DNA of 64,000 nt, from assembly GCF_026240015.1 (NCBI RefSeq), contig NZ_JAPIUX010000007.1, forward strand, positions 1-64,000, in the 5' to 3' direction. The notes under the pieces are model-generated. The model made no database searches. It was not told the DNA's origin and saw only the letters and a list, made by a program, of their open reading frames with translations. The translations under genes and the position numbers were made by a program. This document shows, in pieces, positions 52,642-61,711 of the stretch. This DNA comes from Acetobacter farinalis (GTDB lineage Bacteria; Pseudomonadota; Alphaproteobacteria; Acetobacterales; Acetobacteraceae). The first letter of the stretch is position 1, and each line of letters starts with the position of its first letter.

Positions 52642-53379
52642 ATGGCACGCCGCCGTGTTGACCAGATGCTTGTTGACCGGGGGCTGGTTGAAAGCAGGAC
52701 AAAAGCACAGGCCCTGATCATGGCGGGGCTTGTGTTCACAGGGGAAAAACGCGTTGCCAAGGCAGGAGACCAGCTTGCCGAGGACGCGCCCCTTGACGTG
52801 CGTGGGCAGGAGCACCCGTGGGTTTCCCGTGGGGGATGCAAGCTGGCGCATGCCCTCACCTATTTTGACCTCTCCCCGCAGGGCCGGATATGTCTGGACG
52901 TCGGAGCCTCCACCGGCGGCTTTACGGATGTTCTGCTGACAAACGGTGCAGAGCACGTCTATGCGGTGGATGTCGGGCATGGGCAACTGGCATGGAAGCT
53001 GCGCTCTGACTCACGCGTGACAGTGATGGAAAAGTGCAATGCCCGGCATCTGGACAGCACGCTCATCCCTCAGCCTCCTTCCGTTATTGTGTGTGATGCC
53101 AGCTTTATCGGGCTGAGGACTGTCCTGCCGGCCGCCCTCGCTCTGGCAGCGGAGGATGCCTGGGCCGTGGCCCTGATCAAGCCGCAGTTTGAAGCCGGAC
53201 GGGACCAGATTGGCGCCAAAGGCGTGGTGCGCGACCCTCTGGTGCATGAAAGCGTGTGCCAGATGATTCATGACTGGTGGAGCACCCTGCCCGGCTGGTC
53301 TATGCTGGGCATTGAACCCAGCCCCATCACAGGGCCGGAAGGCAATCGGGAATTCCTGATTGCCGCAAAACGCTCCTGA
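52642..53379 (+). CDS. tlyA: TlyA-family rRNA methyltransferase
   Basis: A 245-residue protein with an N-terminal S4 RNA-binding domain (RRRVDQMLVDRGLVESRTKA, residues 3-22) and a FtsJ-like methyltransferase domain (CLDVGASTGGFTDVLLTNGA at about 90-109). TlyA enzymes 2'-O-methylate 16S and/or 23S rRNA and are often called hemolysin A for historical reasons. The position at the end of the xseB-ispA-dxs operon is common in alphaproteobacteria. Confidence 0.93.
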   Translation: MARRRVDQMLVDRGLVESRTKAQALIMAGLVFTGEKRVAKAGDQLAEDAPLDVRGQEHPWVSRGGCKLAHALTYFDLSPQGRICLDVGASTGGFTDVLLTNGAEHVYAVDVGHGQLAWKLRSDSRVTVMEKCNARHLDSTLIPQPPSVIVCDASFIGLRTVLPAALALAAEDAWAVALIKPQFEAGRDQIGAKGVVRDPLVHESVCQMIHDWWSTLPGWSMLGIEPSPITGPEGNREFLIAAKRS

Positions 53380-53519
53380 GCCACGCCCTGTAAAAGACGC
53401 TCCTTAAAAGATTTTTTACTGACACTTCCCAAGTGAAAACGTGGAAATTCATCGCAATTTCTGCCATATTTGGCTGCAATTCAAGTCTTTCCACAGAACT
53501 ATAAGGAAGTCGCTCGTTT

Positions 53520-54137
53520 ATGCGTAAAGTCATCATGATGCTTGGTGTTGCAACCAGTCTGTCCGGCATCACTGGTGGTGCATGGGCAGCCCCTCGCCCC
53601 TATACTGCTGCCAGCGCATCTGCCTCGCAGCTCAGTATCTCGCAAGCCGGTAATGCGCTGCTGCGTGACTATGAACAGGATGGCCTTATTCTTCAGGATG
53701 ACCCGAAGAACCAGACGCTGGTGATTTCAGCAGACCCGGCCACACTCCACGCCCGCGCGCTCCCCTCCGATGGCAACAACCTCTATCGCATTGCCATGCG
53801 TGATGTGCTCTCTGCCGCCGCCTCATACGCCTACCTATATTTCGGCCTGCACCCGAATGCGGACCATCTTTCAGTGGTTGCGAACATTCAGTCCGATGGT
53901 CTGCAGCAGGCCAGCATGACGGGCGGCACGCAGGAAGCGGAACAGCCTGCCATGACGTTTGATATCCCGCGTCCGTCCTTTCCGGTTTCACCGGATACAC
54001 GCCCGGATGCGTATTCCGCGCAAACCATCAGCACGATTCTGGGCGGGATTGACCCCTCTCAAACCCGTATCGCCCCCTGGCTGCGCACAAGCCTGCACAA
54101 CACCCCGGCTGCATCCAGCACCGTTCACGCCCCCTGA
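53520..54137 (+). CDS. Hypothetical exported protein
   Basis: A 205-residue protein of unknown function. A signal peptide covers residues 1-23 (MRKVIMMLGVATSLSGITGG, then AWA-A). The mature part starts with a Ser/Ala-rich stretch and has alternating strands and helices without Cys, metal motifs or a recognised domain. The segment IAMRDVLSAAASYAYLYFGL is the most hydrophobic and may be a core helix. It stands alone with about 140 bases on each side. Confidence 0.7.
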   Translation: MRKVIMMLGVATSLSGITGGAWAAPRPYTAASASASQLSISQAGNALLRDYEQDGLILQDDPKNQTLVISADPATLHARALPSDGNNLYRIAMRDVLSAAASYAYLYFGLHPNADHLSVVANIQSDGLQQASMTGGTQEAEQPAMTFDIPRPSFPVSPDTRPDAYSAQTISTILGGIDPSQTRIAPWLRTSLHNTPAASSTVHAP

Positions 54138-54240
54138 AACACCCCTGCGGGTCTGTGCAACGGCCTTTCCTCAGGCTGGCCGCGCCAGATCTTCTGGACG
54201 GGTATGGGCGGTTTCAGCAGAAAGACAGGATAATTTGAAA

Positions 54241-54280
54241 GGGTCCGGTGCCTGCCGGGCCCTTCTCTGTTATAAGGGCC
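54241..54280 (+). promoter_or_regulatory. Overlapping alternative hairpins in the rlmN leader
   Basis: Hairpin A pairs GGGTCCGG (54241-54248) with CCGGGCCC (54255-54262); hairpin B pairs GGCCCTT (54258-54264) with AAGGGCC (54274-54280) and is followed by a pyrimidine-rich run. They share five bases (54258-54262), so they cannot both form. This could be a terminator with a competing structure in front of rlmN, or simply a compact terminator for the upstream gene. Confidence 0.35.
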
Positions 54281-54298
54281 TCTTTCCCTCTCCCGGTA

Positions 54299-55525
54299 AT
54301 GGCTCCGTTCATGTCTTCAGGTACTTCTGTTCTTCCCACATCATCACACGATGCAGAGGCTTCGGCCTCTCTCAATGCTGATGAACGGGCCCGCATTCTG
54401 GCAAAATCCGCCCTGTTCAGCCCGCCCCCGGCCACCCTGCCGGATGGTCGGCGCGATCTGGTAGGGCTGACGCGGGAAGAAATTACCGAAATCCTGCTCG
54501 AAATTGGTGAGAAGCCTTTCCGCACCAAGCAGCTCTGGCACTGGATCTATCATCAGGGCGTGACCGACTTCATGCAGATGAGCAGCATCGCCAAACCGCT
54601 TCAGCAGAAGCTGGCGGAACGGTTTGTTGTCGGTCGGCCGGATGCAGCCATGGTGCAGACGTCCTCGGACGAGACACGCAAGTTTCTCTTCCGCTTCCGC
54701 GACGGACAGGAGGCTGAAACCGTCTATATCCCGGACCGCAGGGAAGACCGTGGGGCTGTGTGCATCTCCTCACAGGTGGGCTGCACGCTCTCCTGCACGT
54801 TCTGCCACACCGGCACCCAGAAGCTGGTGCGTAACCTCGGGGCTGCGGAAATTGTCGGCCAGTTCATGGCCGCGCGGGATTCCTACAATGAGTGGCCCAG
54901 CCCCAAGGGTGATACACCCCGCCTGCTCTCCACCATCGTGCTGATGGGCATGGGCGAGCCGCTCTATAACTATGAGAACATTGCCAAGGCGATGCGCATT
55001 ATCATGGATGGTGAAGGCATTGGCCTCTCCCGCCGCCGCATCACGCTTTCCACCTCCGGTGTCGTGCCTCTCATGGATCGCTGCGGGGATGAGTTGGGCA
55101 TCAACCTCGCGGTTTCCCTGCACGCCGTGCGGAACGACCTGCGTGACGAGATTGTGCCGCTCAACCGCAAATACCCCATTGAAGAAGTTCTGGCCGCCTG
55201 CCGCCGGTATCCTGCCGCCAGCAATGCCCGCCGCATTACGTTTGAATACATCATGCTGCGTGGCGTGAATGACAGTGAGGCCGATGCACGGGAACTCGTC
55301 CGGCTGATCTCGGGCATTCCTGCCAAGGTCAACCTCATTCCCTTCAACCCGTGGCCGGGCAGCGCCTATCGCCCCTCCACGCGGGAACAGCAGAACAAGT
55401 TTGCGGATATCGTGATGGCGGCAGGCTTTGCCTCCCCCATCCGCACCCCCCGCGGCCGGGATATTCTGGCCGCCTGTGGCCAGCTTAAAACCGAAAGTGA
55501 ACGCGTTCGCGCATCCCAGAGCTGA
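54299..55525 (+). CDS. rlmN: Dual-specificity RNA methyltransferase RlmN
   Basis: A 408-residue radical-SAM enzyme that makes 2-methyladenosine at A2503 of 23S rRNA and A37 of some tRNAs. The cluster motif is CTLSCTFCHTG (C-x3-C-x2-C). LMGMGEPLYNYENI follows, and the methyl-carrying cysteine is in the C-terminal GRDILAACGQL. An N-terminal tail of about 50 residues precedes the domain. ATGs at 54299 and 54311 are both possible; neither has a clear Shine-Dalgarno sequence. Confidence 0.94.
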   Translation: MAPFMSSGTSVLPTSSHDAEASASLNADERARILAKSALFSPPPATLPDGRRDLVGLTREEITEILLEIGEKPFRTKQLWHWIYHQGVTDFMQMSSIAKPLQQKLAERFVVGRPDAAMVQTSSDETRKFLFRFRDGQEAETVYIPDRREDRGAVCISSQVGCTLSCTFCHTGTQKLVRNLGAAEIVGQFMAARDSYNEWPSPKGDTPRLLSTIVLMGMGEPLYNYENIAKAMRIIMDGEGIGLSRRRITLSTSGVVPLMDRCGDELGINLAVSLHAVRNDLRDEIVPLNRKYPIEEVLAACRRYPAASNARRITFEYIMLRGVNDSEADARELVRLISGIPAKVNLIPFNPWPGSAYRPSTREQQNKFADIVMAAGFASPIRTPRGRDILAACGQLKTESERVRASQS

Positions 55526-55643
55526 TTTTTCTGTATCAGACCCGGCTCTTCCGGGGCTGAGCCTCTGGCTCCCGCCCCCGGCTGATGCTAGGAGACTGAT
55601 CGGACTTTAATTTATTTTTTGCAAATTTCAGGAGACTTGCCTC

Positions 55644-56885
55644 ATGGCCGCTACTGCCGCCAGAAAAGATGTCAAAAAGGTTGTGCTGGCCTATTCCGGC
55701 GGCCTGGATACCTCCGTCATCCTGCGCTGGCTGCAGAAGACTTACGGGTGTGAGGTTGTTACCTTCACGGCGGACCTTGGCCAGGGTGAAGAGCTGGAAC
55801 CGGCCCGCAAGAAAGCCGAAATGTTTGGCGTGAAGGATATCTTTGTTGAAGATCTGCGCGAAACCTTCGTCAAGGATTTCGTGTTCCCGATGTTCCGGGC
55901 CAATACGCTGTATGAAGGCCAGTATCTGCTGGGCACCTCCATCGCCCGTCCGCTGATCGCCCAGCGCCAGATTGAAATCGCCCGGCAGGTCGGGGCGGAT
56001 GCCGTGGCCCACGGCGCTACCGGCAAGGGGAATGACCAGGTTCGTTTTGAACTGGCCTATTACGCCCTTCAGCCTGACATCACGATTATCGCACCGTGGC
56101 GTGAGTGGGATCTTACATCCCGCACCCGCCTGCTTTCCTTTGCTGAGGAAAACCAGATCCCCATCGCCCGTGACAAGCGTGGGGAAGCACCGTTCTCGGT
56201 CGATGCCAACCTTCTGCACTCCTCTTCTGAAGGCAAGCTGCTGGAAGACCCGGCCATCGGCCCGGATGAAATCGTGTTCCAGCGCACCATTTCGCCCGAA
56301 GCCGCCCCGGATGTGGCAACAGAAATCACCATCGATTTCGTGAGTGGTGACCCGGTAGCCATCAATGGTGTTGCCATGTCTCCGGCCACCCTGCTCACGC
56401 GCCTGAACGAACTCGGCAAGGCCAACGGCATCGGCCGCCTGGATCTGGTGGAAAACCGCTTTGTGGGCATGAAATCCCGCGGCATTTATGAAACACCCGG
56501 CGGCACCATCCTGCTGACGGCGCACCGCAGCATTGAGTCCATCACGCTGGACCGTGAAGCCATGCACCTGAAGGACAGCCTGATGCCGCGCTATGCGGCC
56601 ATTATCTACAATGGCCTGTGGTTCTCCCCCGAGCGCCGCATGCTTCAGGCCCTGATTGATGCCTCCCAGCATTCCGTGACAGGCCGCGTGCGTTTGAAGC
56701 TTTATAAGGGTAATGTCATCTGCGTTGGTCGCGAAAGCCCCAATAGTCTGTATGATACCCGTGTCGTGACGTTTGAGGATGATGAAGGTGCGTATAATCA
56801 GGAAGACGCACAGGGCTTCATCAAACTGAATGCGCTGCGACTGAGACTGGGAGCACAGATTGGCCGCAACGGCGGTACGCTCTGA
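55644..56885 (+). CDS. argG: Argininosuccinate synthase
   Basis: A 413-residue enzyme that joins citrulline and aspartate with ATP in arginine synthesis. Motifs: the ATP loop VLAYSGGLDTSVILRWL (residues 12-28), TADLGQGEELEPARKKAEM, GTSIARPLIA, HGATGKGNDQVRFEL and GRESPNSLYD near the end. Length is normal. CAGGAG lies about ten bases before the ATG. It stands about 120 bases from rlmN and is probably transcribed alone or with the lipoprotein that follows. Confidence 0.97.
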   Translation: MAATAARKDVKKVVLAYSGGLDTSVILRWLQKTYGCEVVTFTADLGQGEELEPARKKAEMFGVKDIFVEDLRETFVKDFVFPMFRANTLYEGQYLLGTSIARPLIAQRQIEIARQVGADAVAHGATGKGNDQVRFELAYYALQPDITIIAPWREWDLTSRTRLLSFAEENQIPIARDKRGEAPFSVDANLLHSSSEGKLLEDPAIGPDEIVFQRTISPEAAPDVATEITIDFVSGDPVAINGVAMSPATLLTRLNELGKANGIGRLDLVENRFVGMKSRGIYETPGGTILLTAHRSIESITLDREAMHLKDSLMPRYAAIIYNGLWFSPERRMLQALIDASQHSVTGRVRLKLYKGNVICVGRESPNSLYDTRVVTFEDDEGAYNQEDAQGFIKLNALRLRLGAQIGRNGGTL

Positions 56886-56929
56886 GTTTTCAGGATCCTG
56901 CCATTCTTTTTCAGATTGCCGAGAGGACC

Positions 56930-57421
56930 ATGACCCGTCGTTTCCCCCTCATCCCCACTCTGCTTGCGGCCAGCATGGCCGTCTCCCTTACGGCCTGCGG
57001 TTCACACAAGCAGGAAGAACCCGAGCTGACACCCATGCAGCAGCTGGACAAGCTGCGCAGCCAGCCCGGTGTTACGGTGCTGAAGGACGGGCTGGCCTAC
57101 AAGGTTCTCCAGTCTGGCCCGAAAGATGGCGAACAGCCCCGTCCGGGTGATGTCATGATGCTGATCTATGAAGGCCGTCTGCCGGATGGATCCATTTTTG
57201 ACAGCTCCGAACAGCATGGCGATGGCGCTTATATGCAAATGCCGCTGGAAGGGCTTGTCAAAGGCTGGATGGAAGCCCTGCCCATGATGCGGGTGGGCGA
57301 TACGTGGATGCTCTACGTGCCGCCTGAACTCGGATATGGGCACAAGGCCATGGGGGTTATTCCCTCCAATAGCCCGCTTATCTTCCGTATCCAGCTTCTG
57401 GGCGTAACGCACGCGCGCTAG
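56930..57421 (+). CDS. FKBP-type peptidyl-prolyl isomerase lipoprotein
   Basis: A 163-residue protein with a lipoprotein signal (lipobox LTAC, Cys23) and a C-terminal FKBP domain: YEGRLPDGSIFDSSEQHG, LVKGWMEALPMMRVGDTWML, and PPELGYGHKAMGVIPSNSPL. The domain is complete in outline, with the Trp of the active-site floor at LVKGW. It probably assists folding of periplasmic or outer-membrane proteins. GAGAGGA lies just before the ATG. A perfect palindrome follows its stop codon. Confidence 0.9.
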   Translation: MTRRFPLIPTLLAASMAVSLTACGSHKQEEPELTPMQQLDKLRSQPGVTVLKDGLAYKVLQSGPKDGEQPRPGDVMMLIYEGRLPDGSIFDSSEQHGDGAYMQMPLEGLVKGWMEALPMMRVGDTWMLYVPPELGYGHKAMGVIPSNSPLIFRIQLLGVTHAR

Positions 57422-57439
57422 GCCCGGGAACTGCCAGAA

Positions 57440-57463
57440 CCAACCCCGCACGTGCGGGGTTGG
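57440..57463. repeat. Perfect 24-bp palindrome
   Basis: The core CCCCGCACGTGCGGGG is extended by CCAA and TTGG to a perfect 24-bp palindrome, 19 bases after the FKBP gene. As RNA it could be a strong hairpin, but no T-run follows, so simple termination is doubtful. A diverged relative of the core lies 50 bases to the right (57504-57521). Confidence 0.85.
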
Positions 57464-57503
57464 ACATGTTTAGGAAGCCTCGATATGCAAGAGTGCGTCC
57501 CAC

Positions 57504-57521
57504 GCCCCGCACATGTGGGGC
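57504..57521. repeat. Second, diverged copy of the palindromic core
   Basis: GCCCCGCACATGTGGGGC shares the CCCCGCAC-TG-GGGG plan with the perfect palindrome at 57440-57463 but has two transitions, so its arms pair over eight bases with one G-T. It lies 11 bases before the ATG of the cytochrome c gene. Confidence 0.7.
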
Positions 57522-57531
57522 CCGCGTTATC

Positions 57532-58002
57532 ATGACGTTTTTCAAACGGCTGCCCCCTGCTCTTCTTGCCGCAAGTGCGGCAACTGTTTTCCTTGCTGGC
57601 TGCACGCCAAAAAGTGGCGCTGGCCTGTATGGGACAAATTGCGGCATCTGCCACCATGGTGGGGATGGCATGCCCGGTTCCGTGCCCCCACTTGTCGGGC
57701 GGATTGACCGTATTGCCAGCACACCCGCAGGCCGCAGATATCTGGCCGATGTGCTGATGAACGGTGTCAGCGGCCCGATCAAGGCCAGTGGCATGCCTTA
57801 TAATGCGGAAATGCCGCCCTTCCGCTATCTGCAGGATGAGCAGGTGGCGCAAATCCTGACATGGCTCGCGTCTCGCGGGCAGACCAGCCCCGCTCCACAG
57901 ATCACCGCGGCAGAAATTGCCGCCGCCCGTGCCACCCGAAAATCCGCTGGCATGGTCGCCTCGGAACGGGAAGCGCTGGACCATGACCACCCCATTCCCT
58001 GA
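57532..58002 (+). CDS. Monohaem cytochrome c lipoprotein
   Basis: A 156-residue lipoprotein: lipobox LAGC with Cys24, then the haem site YGTNCGICHHGGDG (CxxCH). The Met in KASGMPYNAEMPPF is the probable second axial ligand, and a C-terminal Ala-rich helix follows. The fold is class I c-type. It probably carries electrons at the periplasmic face of the membrane; the partner is not evident. The chosen ATG at 57532 gives a clean signal peptide, unlike the longer upstream frame. Confidence 0.86.
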   Translation: MTFFKRLPPALLAASAATVFLAGCTPKSGAGLYGTNCGICHHGGDGMPGSVPPLVGRIDRIASTPAGRRYLADVLMNGVSGPIKASGMPYNAEMPPFRYLQDEQVAQILTWLASRGQTSPAPQITAAEIAAARATRKSAGMVASEREALDHDHPIP

Positions 58003-58037
58003 TCCTTCCTTTTTTCCACACAGGCACCGAGAAACCT

Positions 58038-59033
58038 ATGCAACGTATTTTTTCCGGCATTCAGCCCTCCGGCATTCCGCAGCTTGGCAATTATCTTGGC
58101 GCCATCCGCAACTGGGTGAGTCTGCAGGCTGACCATGAATGCGTTTTCTGCCTTGTGGACATGCACGCCATTACCGTGTGGCAGGACCCGGAAAAACTGC
58201 GCAGCCAGACGCTGACACAGGCCGCCATTCTGCTGGCCGCAGGCATTGATACAGACAGGCATATCCTGTTCAACCAGTCCGCTGTTTCCGCCCATGCGCG
58301 GCTGGCCTGGATTTTCAACTGCGTGACCCGTCTGGGCTGGCTGAACCGCATGACGCAGTTCAAGGACAAGGTCGGGAAAGACCGGGAAAACCACTCAGCG
58401 GGCCTGTATGTGTACCCCAGCCTGATGGCTGCTGATATTCTGGCTTACAAGGCCACCCGTGTCCCTGTGGGGGAAGACCAGAAGCAGCATCTGGAACTGG
58501 CGAATGATATCGCCCAGAAGTTCAACCATGATTATGGGTTGGATTTCTTCCCTCAGGTTGAAGCACTTATCCCGCCAGCCGCCGCCCGGGTGATGAGCCT
58601 GCGCGATGGCACCAAGAAAATGTCCAAATCCGATCCCTCCGCCCAGAGCCGCATTGAACTGACGGATGATGCCGATACCATCGCCCTGAAGCTCCGCCGC
58701 GCCAAAACAGATACGGATGTCCTGCCGTCTGAACCGGCCGGGCTGGCAGAGCGCCCGGAAGCCAGAAATCTGGTGACCATTTACGCGGCTCTGGCTGATC
58801 TGAGCGTTGAAGAGGTTCTGGCGCGCCATCAGGGTGAAGGCTTTGGGCCGTTCAAAAAGGCGCTGACGGATGTTGTCGTCTCAGTAATTGCCCCGATCGC
58901 GCAGGAAACCACACGCCTGATGCAGGATGAAACGCATCTGGCTGCTGTCCTGCGTTCTGGCGCACAGCGGGCTCAGGCTATTGCGGAGCCGATTGTTTCT
59001 GAAGCCGAAAAAATTGTCGGCTTTCTGAAATAA
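58038..59033 (+). CDS. trpS: Tryptophanyl-tRNA synthetase
   Basis: A 331-residue class I synthetase of normal length. The HIGH-equivalent is in IQPSGIPQLGNYLGAIRNW (residues 7-25) and the KMSKS loop in GTKKMSKSDPSAQSR. AILLAAGIDTDRHILFNQS and DLFPVGEDQ-like VPVGEDQKQHLELANDIA are also typical. It loads tryptophan on tRNA-Trp. No T-box or leader peptide was noticed in the 35-base gap upstream. A terminator follows. Confidence 0.96.
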   Translation: MQRIFSGIQPSGIPQLGNYLGAIRNWVSLQADHECVFCLVDMHAITVWQDPEKLRSQTLTQAAILLAAGIDTDRHILFNQSAVSAHARLAWIFNCVTRLGWLNRMTQFKDKVGKDRENHSAGLYVYPSLMAADILAYKATRVPVGEDQKQHLELANDIAQKFNHDYGLDFFPQVEALIPPAAARVMSLRDGTKKMSKSDPSAQSRIELTDDADTIALKLRRAKTDTDVLPSEPAGLAERPEARNLVTIYAALADLSVEEVLARHQGEGFGPFKKALTDVVVSVIAPIAQETTRLMQDETHLAAVLRSGAQRAQAIAEPIVSEAEKIVGFLK

Positions 59034-59073
59034 GCCCGCACATCCTGCTATTTGTAAAATAACGCCCCTGAAA

Positions 59074-59110
59074 GACCCGGCTTCCCTTCTCGCAAGGGGC
59101 CGGGTTTTTT
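59074..59110 (+). terminator. Rho-independent terminator after trpS
   Basis: ACCCGGC pairs with GCCGGGT, and inside it CCCTT pairs with AAGGG around CTCGC, followed by TTTTTT. It starts about 40 bases after the trpS stop codon. Confidence 0.9.
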
Positions 59111-59186
59111 CATGAGAGATCGTGTACCGCCTGCCCCCGGCATCTACCGGGTTTCGGATGTCGCCAACCTGTACGGTTCCGCGCTT

Positions 59187-59651
59187 TTAATGAGCCCTTC
59201 GGGCAGCAGGCTTCGCTATGGCCTGACAGATCAGGGGATGTTCATCCTCCACACCAACTTCCGAGAAATAGGCCATATCGCCTTTGTCCCACCACTGGAA
59301 ACGATTGGCCGTATACCGTGCGCCGGAGCCGGAAATCACGTTGGAAAACACCTGTGTCTCCCCTTCCACACGCATCACGGCCAGACTGACCGCCCCGGCG
59401 TTGAGATACGTGACCGTTACTGAAGGCGCCCCCAACCTGCGCAGAAGCGCCTGTGAGCCTGCACAGCTGTAGGTTCTGCTGATTTTTGTTACCCGATGTG
59501 CCGGATCAAGCGGGATGCTCATCGTGTCTGCTCTGGCAGAATGCACCAGGCCACCGGCACCAATAGCCACCTCACATACAACAAACGCGACTTCCAGCCC
59601 GGCCAGAATCTTGAACAGCAGACCTTTTCTGCCTGATTTCCGCATGATCAC
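59187..59651 (-). CDS. MliC-like lysozyme-inhibitor family protein
   Basis: A 154-residue protein with an N-terminal signal or membrane segment (about residues 12-35). The MliC-like domain has a Cys in RTYSCAGSQ, a strand VTVTYLNAGAVSLAVMR, the loop NVISGSGARYTANRF with WWDKGDMAYF, and a second Cys in PLICQA. The SGSGARY and KGD positions correspond to the residues that block lysozyme in MliC proteins. It may protect against c-type lysozyme. A GTG start at 59651 has GGAG seven bases upstream; ATG 59645 is the alternative. Confidence 0.75.
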   Translation of the reverse strand: MIMRKSGRKGLLFKILAGLEVAFVVCEVAIGAGGLVHSARADTMSIPLDPAHRVTKISRTYSCAGSQALLRRLGAPSVTVTYLNAGAVSLAVMRVEGETQVFSNVISGSGARYTANRFQWWDKGDMAYFSEVGVEDEHPLICQAIAKPAARRAH

Positions 59652-59749
59652 AAGGGGTCTCCACGTCTGATGGAAAGTCTTTCAGCCTGAAGGCTACACC
59701 CCGCCCTCCGCCTTTTGCAAACGCCCCATGAACAGCGGGACACCTGCCG

Positions 59750-61711
59750 TTATGCGGGATCAGGAGAAGCGCCCTCCGCTTTCTCCGCCGCCAGAACACG
59801 CAGGCTGCCCGCAGCGTTCTGAAGCCTCTCCGCCACATCAGACGGCATCCCCCGGCTGTAGCGCAGCAGCCACGCTTCCGTCATCCCGGCCCACGCCGTT
59901 GCCTCCATCCCGCTTTGCATCCATTTGCGCAGAAAAACACGGATACCCCGTCGGGCATTCAGGGGCAGCGCCGGGCTTTTCGCCACCTCCCGCAGAAAGA
60001 CGATATGCATGCCCATGCTCATGGCCTGAAGCTGATACTGCATGTACGCCAGCTTCATGGGCTGCGGAACGCCCTGTGCATTGCGCAGGATACGCACAAG
60101 GCTGGAGGCCGTTTCCGAAAGCCACTGATGCCCCGTCACCCGGTTGCCCGGTGCAGCCAGCGCCTTCAGCCGCTGCTCAACCCACAGGGTGGTGCGCCGC
60201 ATGTGAGAGTCCACGCGGAAAGGCAGCATCACGCGGTAAGTCCAGCTCATGAACATAACCGCGGCAAGAAATGCCATCGCGTTATTGAAAAAGGCATCTT
60301 CCGCCAGCCGCCCCTGATTTCCGGGGCCGATCAGCACCGGCAGGAACATGTTGAAGGAAAAGGCATAACCTGCGGTTTCCGGCTTGCGCGCGGCCAGACC
60401 GCCGACAGTCATGGCCACCAGCAGCACAACAATAAGCACTTCTGGCGCTGTAACCGCAGGCAGGACGAGAAAAACATACACCGCCGCCACCGCAACGCTC
60501 CACATGGCCCCTTTCAGAAACGGCGTGGAGGCCGGAACCGGGTTTTCCCGCGTGGCCAGCAGGCCATATACCAGCGCAACAAAGGAAATGAAGGCGGCCC
60601 CTGCGGGCCAGCCCGTGACTTCCCACAGCAGCCACCCGGCCAGAATACCGGCACAGGCGCGAATGCCGTTTTCCAGTGCTTCCAGAGCATGGCGGCGGGA
60701 GGTCATCCTGAAACGGAAGCGGTCCCCGCGCTGCGGCCGCTCGCAGGCCTGAATATGCTGGCGGGCGCTCTCATAGTCCGCCCGGAGAGCCTCTGAAGCC
60801 CCTTCCGGGAGCATGCCCCCCTCTGCCTGCACCGCCCCCTTTTTCCGCGCCACCAGAGCAAGACCCCGTGCGCGCGCCAGCACCATGAGCAGGGCGGCAA
60901 AGGTTGCGTGCGCATGGTCCCCCGCACGGGTGCTCGGCCCCATTTCCAAAGCATCGAACTCAATGCGGGCGTTCGCGGCCATCAGTTCTGCCAGCGCTTG
61001 CGCCAGAGCCTGTGCCTGTGCCTGCTCATCCGTGCGGGCCAGATCAACCACCACCCGCTGGACAGTCTGAAAGGCGCTGTGCAGCCGGTCGAGCAGGCGT
61101 TTACGCGCCTGCGCCTGCAAGGTTGGCATAAACAGCACTGCAAGGAGCGCCTCACACACCACCCCAAGAATAATGTAGGTGCCGCGCGCCATGGCGATAT
61201 CAAAAACATGATCTGGCTCGGCAATGGCCCCGGTTGCCACAATGGCCGAGGTAAAGCCTGTGAGCACCAGCCCGTACGCGCGGTAACTTTCCAGAAAGGT
61301 CGCCCCGCCGCAGCACAGGCCAATCCAGACCGCAAGGCAGCAGAAAAACAGCGCCGATGCCTGTGGAAAGGCGGCAATCAGCGCCACGCCAACGCAGCAG
61401 CCCAACACTGTCCCGGCAATACGCCAGCGGGCCTTGGCCAGACTTTCCCCTCGGGAGGATTGCGCCACAACCCAGACGGTCAGCGGTGCCCATTGCGGGC
61501 TGTCCAGCTCCATGGCCATGGCAATCAGCAGGGAAAGGATGGCCGCCAGAGAGGAGCGGACAGCGAAGACCACATCCATGAAGGAGGGTTCAAGCAGCCA
61601 GCTCAACCTGCTTCGCAGTGAGGCGCGTGGCCCGCCGAAAAATAGTCTGGCCAGCATGCCCCCATCAGGCCCCGCCATGCCTTGACCTGTTATCATCGTA
61701 TCCCGCCGCAT
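59750..61711 (-). CDS. FUSC-family inner-membrane efflux protein (AaeB-like)
   Basis: A 653-residue protein with two blocks of membrane helices (about residues 45-200 and 345-500) separated by a hydrophilic helical domain, the layout of the fusaric acid resistance / aromatic acid exporter family. Signature pieces are SPQWAPLTVWVVAQSSRGES and the mirrored PAGAAFISFVALVYGLLAT in the second half. Export of aromatic or organic acids is the family role; no membrane-fusion partner is adjacent. The ATG at 61711 has GGGAGAG five bases upstream. Confidence 0.88.
   Translation of the reverse strand: MRRDTMITGQGMAGPDGGMLARLFFGGPRASLRSRLSWLLEPSFMDVVFAVRSSLAAILSLLIAMAMELDSPQWAPLTVWVVAQSSRGESLAKARWRIAGTVLGCCVGVALIAAFPQASALFFCCLAVWIGLCCGGATFLESYRAYGLVLTGFTSAIVATGAIAEPDHVFDIAMARGTYIILGVVCEALLAVLFMPTLQAQARKRLLDRLHSAFQTVQRVVVDLARTDEQAQAQALAQALAELMAANARIEFDALEMGPSTRAGDHAHATFAALLMVLARARGLALVARKKGAVQAEGGMLPEGASEALRADYESARQHIQACERPQRGDRFRFRMTSRRHALEALENGIRACAGILAGWLLWEVTGWPAGAAFISFVALVYGLLATRENPVPASTPFLKGAMWSVAVAAVYVFLVLPAVTAPEVLIVVLLVAMTVGGLAARKPETAGYAFSFNMFLPVLIGPGNQGRLAEDAFFNNAMAFLAAVMFMSWTYRVMLPFRVDSHMRRTTLWVEQRLKALAAPGNRVTGHQWLSETASSLVRILRNAQGVPQPMKLAYMQYQLQAMSMGMHIVFLREVAKSPALPLNARRGIRVFLRKWMQSGMEATAWAGMTEAWLLRYSRGMPSDVAERLQNAAGSLRVLAAEKAEGASPDPA

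Noticed and set aside
50742..52859. 705-codon minus-strand open frame inside dxs and tlyA
   Set aside because: Antisense to dxs, which has every expected motif; the frame is Gly/His/Arg-rich and matches no family.
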